A stretch of 64,000 bases of DNA from Kingdonia uniflora (lineage: Eukaryota > Streptophyta > Magnoliopsida > Ranunculales > Circaeasteraceae): positions 1,550,001 to 1,614,000 of the forward strand of contig JACGCM010000669.1 in the NCBI GenBank assembly GCA_014058105.1, written 5' to 3'. The notes beneath the pieces are model-generated. The model was not told the origin of the DNA. It ran no database searches and saw only the letters and a list, made by a program, of their open reading frames with translations. Below, piece by piece: positions 60,001 through 64,000 of the stretch. Positions within the stretch are counted from its first letter, which is position 1; each line of letters starts with the position of its first letter. Position numbers and translations under genes: made by a program.

Positions 60001-62169
60001 TAGATTCTGTTTATTTAGTTTGTGTTTTAATGTGTTTAGAGAATACCCTAATCTTGAATTAGGTCTAAATTAGCGTAAAAGACTTCTCAATCTTGCTTTT
60101 GCGTTGAAAGTTTACGTTAGTTTTGCTCTTGCTTAAGAACAAACTCAAGTACAGGGATAGGTGATGATAATGCAAGTCGTGAACGTGATCATCAATACTT
60201 AATGATGTGCCACCAACTTGTATACATGTAATGGAAAAAAAAAAAAATTATGTAATAAGTAAAACTTTAGGCAAGAGATAGATGATACCTGAACAAGCTT
60301 GTGAAGCGCATTACGGACTTTGTCTCTAGTAATAACTGGCCCATCATTTGGAAAAGCAGGGGTGAGAGAAGGCGGTGGAGCGGGTGGTGGAAAAGGTTGA
60401 AGCAAAGGAGCACCATAAGGGCGGTGGAGAGTCACCGGAGGATGAAGAGGAGGGGCAGTTGGCATAGAAGAAGATACTATAGGTGGCATCATCAAGGCAG
60501 ATGATGCAGTAGGAGGGGCAAAAAACACAAAGGGCTTTACGAGATTAGTGGTGATACTGGTTTCGGGAGTATCAAGGAAAGGTAATGGAATTGATGATGT
60601 TCGAGGAGGAGCAGATGGTATTTGCATGGGGGATGGTGTAGGTGGGACGGTAATAAGACTTGTTGGTGCACGAGAAGAAGATACAGCTGGGGATTGGTAG
60701 GATTGTAGTACAGGAGTTGCTGCATTTGAAGCATTTCCCAAATTCATAGCAGCCTGCGAAAAATATAACCAATAAACTGTTTGTTAAAAAGCAATTAGCG
60801 TAGATAAAATTTGCAGGGCTTATACAGACGGAAACAACAAATGAATGTATACACGCAAATCAGGGGTTTTGCATATGCAATAATAGTTGAACAAAAAAGC
60901 ATTAAAGTGACCCTCAAACCTCTCAAAAGGGACTAACTTCATTTGTATAACAGAAATATGCATGACCCTTTTCGTATACTACCATCTAGTGTATGAAGCA
61001 TGCATAAATGATCTGTCATGAACTAATAACTTCTAGACAAAAGTTCTTTCCAATTGGACATCAACAGGACTTTTGACTATTGCGCCCCTGTGAATGAAGC
61101 CTAAGATGAATATTTTGTATCATTCGTACTTAGCAGATAGTATCTCACTCGTCAAAATTATCTGTAGAGTTCAAAGAGACTACTTCCGAAGAGAGAGACA
61201 GACACAGACACAGACGATCCCTGTTTACGAAGTGAATTCAACATGGGTTCTCTTCAACTGAACATCAACAAAATTCGGAGAGATATTTGAAGAAACATTA
61301 TTAGAAGAGAATAGCAGAGAGATCATTTTGTCATGAACTTGTAACTTTCACACCTAAAAGTTCTCTTCAAATGGACATTAATAACATTTTTTTATGACTA
61401 TTACAGCCATTTACACAAGTCGAACACTTCTATATGGCCTTTAAAGGTCGGTGGACGAACAGTCCTCCTGGGTGGGTGGTGGTGGTGTGTGTGTAGGAAA
61501 TCACAATTGCATACCGAAAAGTTCAAATGATTAATAACCATCTTTAATACTTTGGGTTTTGAAAAGCAAATTGTGGCATTAAATATTGGACTGTCGTTAA
61601 CATTAGATTAGATTCTCAGATTGTAAATTGAAAAGTTAAATCTTGTGCCATACATTCTTAATAAAATCTTATATGTTGGGGCCATTTTACACCATCAGGT
61701 TCCATAACTGTTGCATATTTGGTGATAATCCAACATTAAGCCTAGACGTTGTGTAATATATTGGTGAGATTATGTATTATATCTTGGGGCCATGTTACAC
61801 CATCACGTTCCATAGATGTTGCATATTTGGTGATGATCCAACATTAAGCCTAGACGTTGTGTAATATATTGGTGAGATTATGTATTATATCTTGGGGCCA
61901 TGTTACACCATCACGTTCCATAGATGTTGCATATTTGGTGATGATCCAACATTAAGCCTAGACGTTGTGTCATATATTGGTGATGTTATGTATTATATCA
62001 GGAAAAGATTTTAAGTGAGAAATTTGAAATAAGAATACATACACTGAAGAAGTTAACAAAAGAAGAATCTTCAGGAACGTCTGTGACAATAGATGGAGTG
62101 GATGATGATCGCTCCAGTGGCCCCTCCATCACTGCCATAGTTGGGACTGCTTCCAATTCCTCAAAATCG
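57074..62169 (-). CDS. DCP1: mRNA-decapping enzyme subunit DCP1, C-terminal part
   Basis: Three minus-strand exons are visible: 62169-62043, 60753-60289 and 57127-57074 (stop TAA), about 215 codons in phase. The first carries the conserved plant DCP1 stretch DFEELEAVPTMAVMEGPLE and SSFVNFFS; the second begins AAMNLGNASNAATPV and is Pro/Ser-rich (YGAPLLQPFPPPAPPPSLTP), ending VITRDKVRNALHKLVQ; the last is NDQFIDMFYQELLKGAS. The last two together make the C-terminal trimerisation helix of DCP1. DCP1 activates DCP2 in removing the 5' cap of mRNAs in P-bodies. The N-terminal EVH1 exons lie beyond 64000. The last intron (3.2 kb) contains an LTR element. Confidence 0.9.
57395..57485 (-). other. Possible extra exon in the last DCP1 intron
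   Basis: A 91-bp minus-strand segment is flanked by TTATCAG acceptor and CTACAG|GTTTTT donor. One frame is fully open and protein-like (DELEVANPSVDLHPVNPEWD, EEFISLWMLQ) and ends in phase 0 to join the last DCP1 exon. Entered from the normal upstream DCP1 exon it would read another frame and stop (TGA). So it is either an alternative or frame-shifting exon, or the relic of another transcript sharing the last exon. Confidence 0.4.
58485..58577. repeat. Tandem duplication of about 46 bp inside the LTR element
   Basis: GGAGATATTCTTGAGGGCTT and the following GAAGCGGAGAGAGGGATGTT, ending TTGTG, occur twice in a row, starting near 58486 and 58532, with two differences. It creates a repeated EIF-L-ALKRREGCFV reading. 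Confidence 0.85.
58600..59300. other. Unassigned cargo inside the LTR element
   Basis: The middle of the element has an open plus-strand frame at 58613-59050 (145 codons, with GGGKTELVLARGLTGCITGV) and overlapping ORFs on both strands. None matches a retroelement domain. It could be captured host sequence or open by chance. Confidence 0.35.
60754..62042 (-). other. DCP1 intron between the two internal exons
   Basis: AT-rich sequence with a triple 108-bp repeat at 61675-61998 (separate entry) and a short (AC/GT) stretch near 61480. No coding content. Confidence 0.55.
61675..61998. repeat. Three tandem units of 108 bp in a DCP1 intron
   Basis: The phrase GGGGCCAT(G/T)TTACACCATCA recurs with its GCCA at 61681, 61789 and 61897, exact steps of 108 bp. 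The last two units are nearly identical; the first is more diverged. The third unit ends next to the splice donor region of the exon at 62043. Confidence 0.95.
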
Positions 62170-64000
62170 CTGCCATAGAGACAGGAATATAGGGAATTAA
62201 GATTGGAGTATAATTCGTTCAAGTGAGTTAGAATAGTAAAATAATGCCAGTAACAGAAACTAAATAAAGGAAATGAATCAGAGAGCAAATTTTGTGGAAC
62301 CGAAGATGAATAGAAGTAACCCAAATGGAACATCCCAAACTAAATGATTATACATTAACATTAAATTATGCAAGAAAACACTTTTTACTTGACAGGGAGC
62401 TCCAATGATGTATAGAATATAATAGATAAATCACTAAAATTGGTGAATGTAAGAGGGTTGCTATTAAAAGACAGAAAGATACAAAGTATATCACTTAACT
62501 CAAGGTTAATACCAAAAGAAAGACAGGTTGAAATAAAATCAACAAGAAACGTACCAAGGAACTACTTACTACATAGAATGTTCGATGAATTGACCATTAT
62601 AATCTGCAAATATGGTGTTCATTATTGGTGTAAATATCATCCCACAATAAGAAATGGAAACCTTTAACCTCGATCAGTTAGTGCAAACCATTTCTTGAAC
62701 TTGGAAACCCCTCCTGACCCCGACCAGATGAACAGATAAATGCCAATAAAGGATCTATCCCTAGTGATGAACTCAACTGAGGCCAAGCCTTCAAAATACG
62801 TAGAAGATATCATCTAGCCCCAACCTAATACACATCCGCCTAAAAGAAAAATCTTACACCGAGTTTATTATGTGCTGTATGCCTATTTCTGAAGATGATT
62901 AGTAATCCCTTATTATGCACAACTACAATTACTTTACGACATTCCAATTTGAGAAGGCTAATTCATCACTTAAAGGAAGAGGTTACACTAAGTCTTAAAA
63001 CCAATCCAAAGTCTAGGAAAAACGTTACAATGCGACAACATTAGGTTCAAATACCCAATCTGAGGAGGCATGATGGTGCACCCAAACCACTACTATTCTA
63101 GGCAACAACAACACGGATACGGGTGTCGGTGTTCGACACGGGTAAGGGATATCGGACACGGTGACCCAAAAATATGTAAAAACGGGGACATGGTTATGGA
63201 TTTTTTTATTTTTTATGTTGGTTATTTAACCTATCTAACCCACCACCCCACCTAACTCACCCAACCACTTTCCCAAGTCCCAACACATCTTATCCTTTAA
63301 GAAAAAAGATTTGGAAGTATCTGCCTTAAATGTGAAAAAATACTAGAGAAACTATGAGGCCATCGACCCCACATGCACATAACAAAGTTGCACCACCAAA
63401 GATTCCTCTTATATCAACCCTTAGTTATCCTCTAGATTCAAATACTCTATTGTTTGTATAGATAAGAGTTATCTCTTATCAAGGAAACTGTGAAAAAGAA
63501 AACCTCTATATTCTCTCTCTCTCTCTCCATAGACTCCATGCGCTCTCTCATACAAGGAAGATCTGGACCCAACTTTGACATACACAAAGACTCACCCAAT
63601 GCCCTCTGGTACAACGAAGATCTTTGCTGCTTCGTCTCATCACAGTAGATATAGAAAATTTGATATCTTAATTTTTTTTAAGCTTGATTTCTTCTCCGAT
63701 GGAGTTCTTCTTGTACGCGTATCCGTGTTGGAAACGTATGAACACGGATTTTTTTTGGAGATAGGAATGTCGTTGTTACCTACCTACTATTGAAGCACAT
63801 CAGCAAGCAAACCACTATAAGGATCATACAATAAACTTCCTCACCTGGCCACAAACTGCTCAAAAGTCAAGCCCTTGAACTTTCAAAACTTTTTACTCCA
63901 AGCCCGATTACAAACATGATGTCCACAACAAGTCCTGACAAATCCCTCTCATTAGTCAGTACTGCTAAAAATCATGTTATTTTTTTAGCTGCTGAGGGCA
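62170..64000 (-). other. Upstream DCP1 intron to window end
   Basis: No further DCP1 exon could be recognised on the minus strand, so the intron seems to continue past 64000. It contains the repeat element at 63110-63729. The remaining sequence is AT-rich with a CT repeat near 63510-63527. Confidence 0.5.
63110..63729. mobile_element. MITE-like element with AACACGGATAC ends
   Basis: The left end AACACGGATACGGGTGTCGG and the right end GTATCCGTGTT (reverse complement AACACGGATAC) are inverted. Inside the left end are GTTCGACACGGG and ATCGGACACGGTG, words shared with the element at 49965-50335. No transposase ORF is present and no clear target duplication was found. Confidence 0.55.

Larger units (their letters stand above)
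57698..60119 (+). mobile_element. LTR element (2.4 kb) with GTTTT target duplication in DCP1 intron
   Basis: LTR 1 is 57698-58070 and LTR 2 is 59757-60119; both start TGATGTGAATC and end CACGTTA/TACGTTA, and differ by scattered changes and small indels. GTTTT flanks the element at 57693-57697 and 60120-60124. After LTR 1 comes AGCATCAGAGCCGG (58073-58086), resembling a tRNA-Met-type PBS; before LTR 2 is a purine-rich GAAGACGGAGAGATT. The interior (1.7 kb) has a short broken gag-like start (MEENLTKLNTIFD near 58150) but no protease, RT or integrase. It is a non-autonomous element. Confidence 0.85.

Noticed and set aside
60301..60504. Arg/Trp-rich plus-strand ORF
   Set aside because: It is the complementary frame of the proline-rich DCP1 exon.

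Overview
This window is plant nuclear DNA, most likely from a eudicot. Three host genes have GT-AG introns and recognisable plant proteins, and they sit among dense, layered and mostly decayed transposable elements. The species cannot be told from the sequence. I found no rRNA, tRNA, CRISPR, phage or bacterial features.

Positions 1-30030 are a transposon block. A broken Ty1/copia pol lies at 1272-2369 (minus). An LTR with its primer-binding site lies at 2880-3374. From about 4190 to 24486 there are two minus-strand Ty3/gypsy elements of Tat/Ogre/Retand type. Element A runs from its 3' LTR at 4190-4688 through pol to a gag remnant at 13253. Element B has pol at 17640-22870 and its 5' LTR at 23228-23746. 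B appears to have inserted at the edge of A's 5' LTR (23747-24486), and a deletion later removed B's 3' end and A's 5' part. Both elements have two RNase H regions, tandem repeats 3' of integrase, and ORFs on the opposite (+) strand. B's antisense ORF (14101-16336) looks spliced. A chromodomain-bearing Ty3 remnant with related LTRs follows at 24839-30030, and a 2.4-kb solo LTR with a perfect 5-bp target duplication is nested in it.

Positions 30215-47744 (+) hold a complete 14-exon gene for nicalin (561 codons plus stop), an ER membrane protein of the M28-peptidase-like family. Its introns carry a roughly 950-bp fold-back element, short tandem repeats, an unrecognised gene fragment, a MITE and a Ty3 integrase fragment that includes a recent 305-bp tandem duplication.

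Positions 49164-56340 (-) hold a complete four-exon gene for a 150-aa single-RRM protein with an organelle-type N-terminus. Its 6.6-kb first intron contains a decayed PIF/Harbinger element with two smaller repeat elements.

Positions 57074-62169 (-) hold the 3' part of the mRNA-decapping factor DCP1 (three exons); its 5' exons lie beyond 64000. The last intron contains a 2.4-kb LTR element with both LTRs and a GTTTT target duplication, plus a possible extra exon.

The three host genes are unrelated housekeeping functions (ER membrane, organelle RNA binding, mRNA turnover) and do not form a pathway. The most unusual material is the antisense coding capacity and the exact 124-bp repeat array of the Tat-like elements. 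Exon borders come from reading splice sites and protein continuity by eye.
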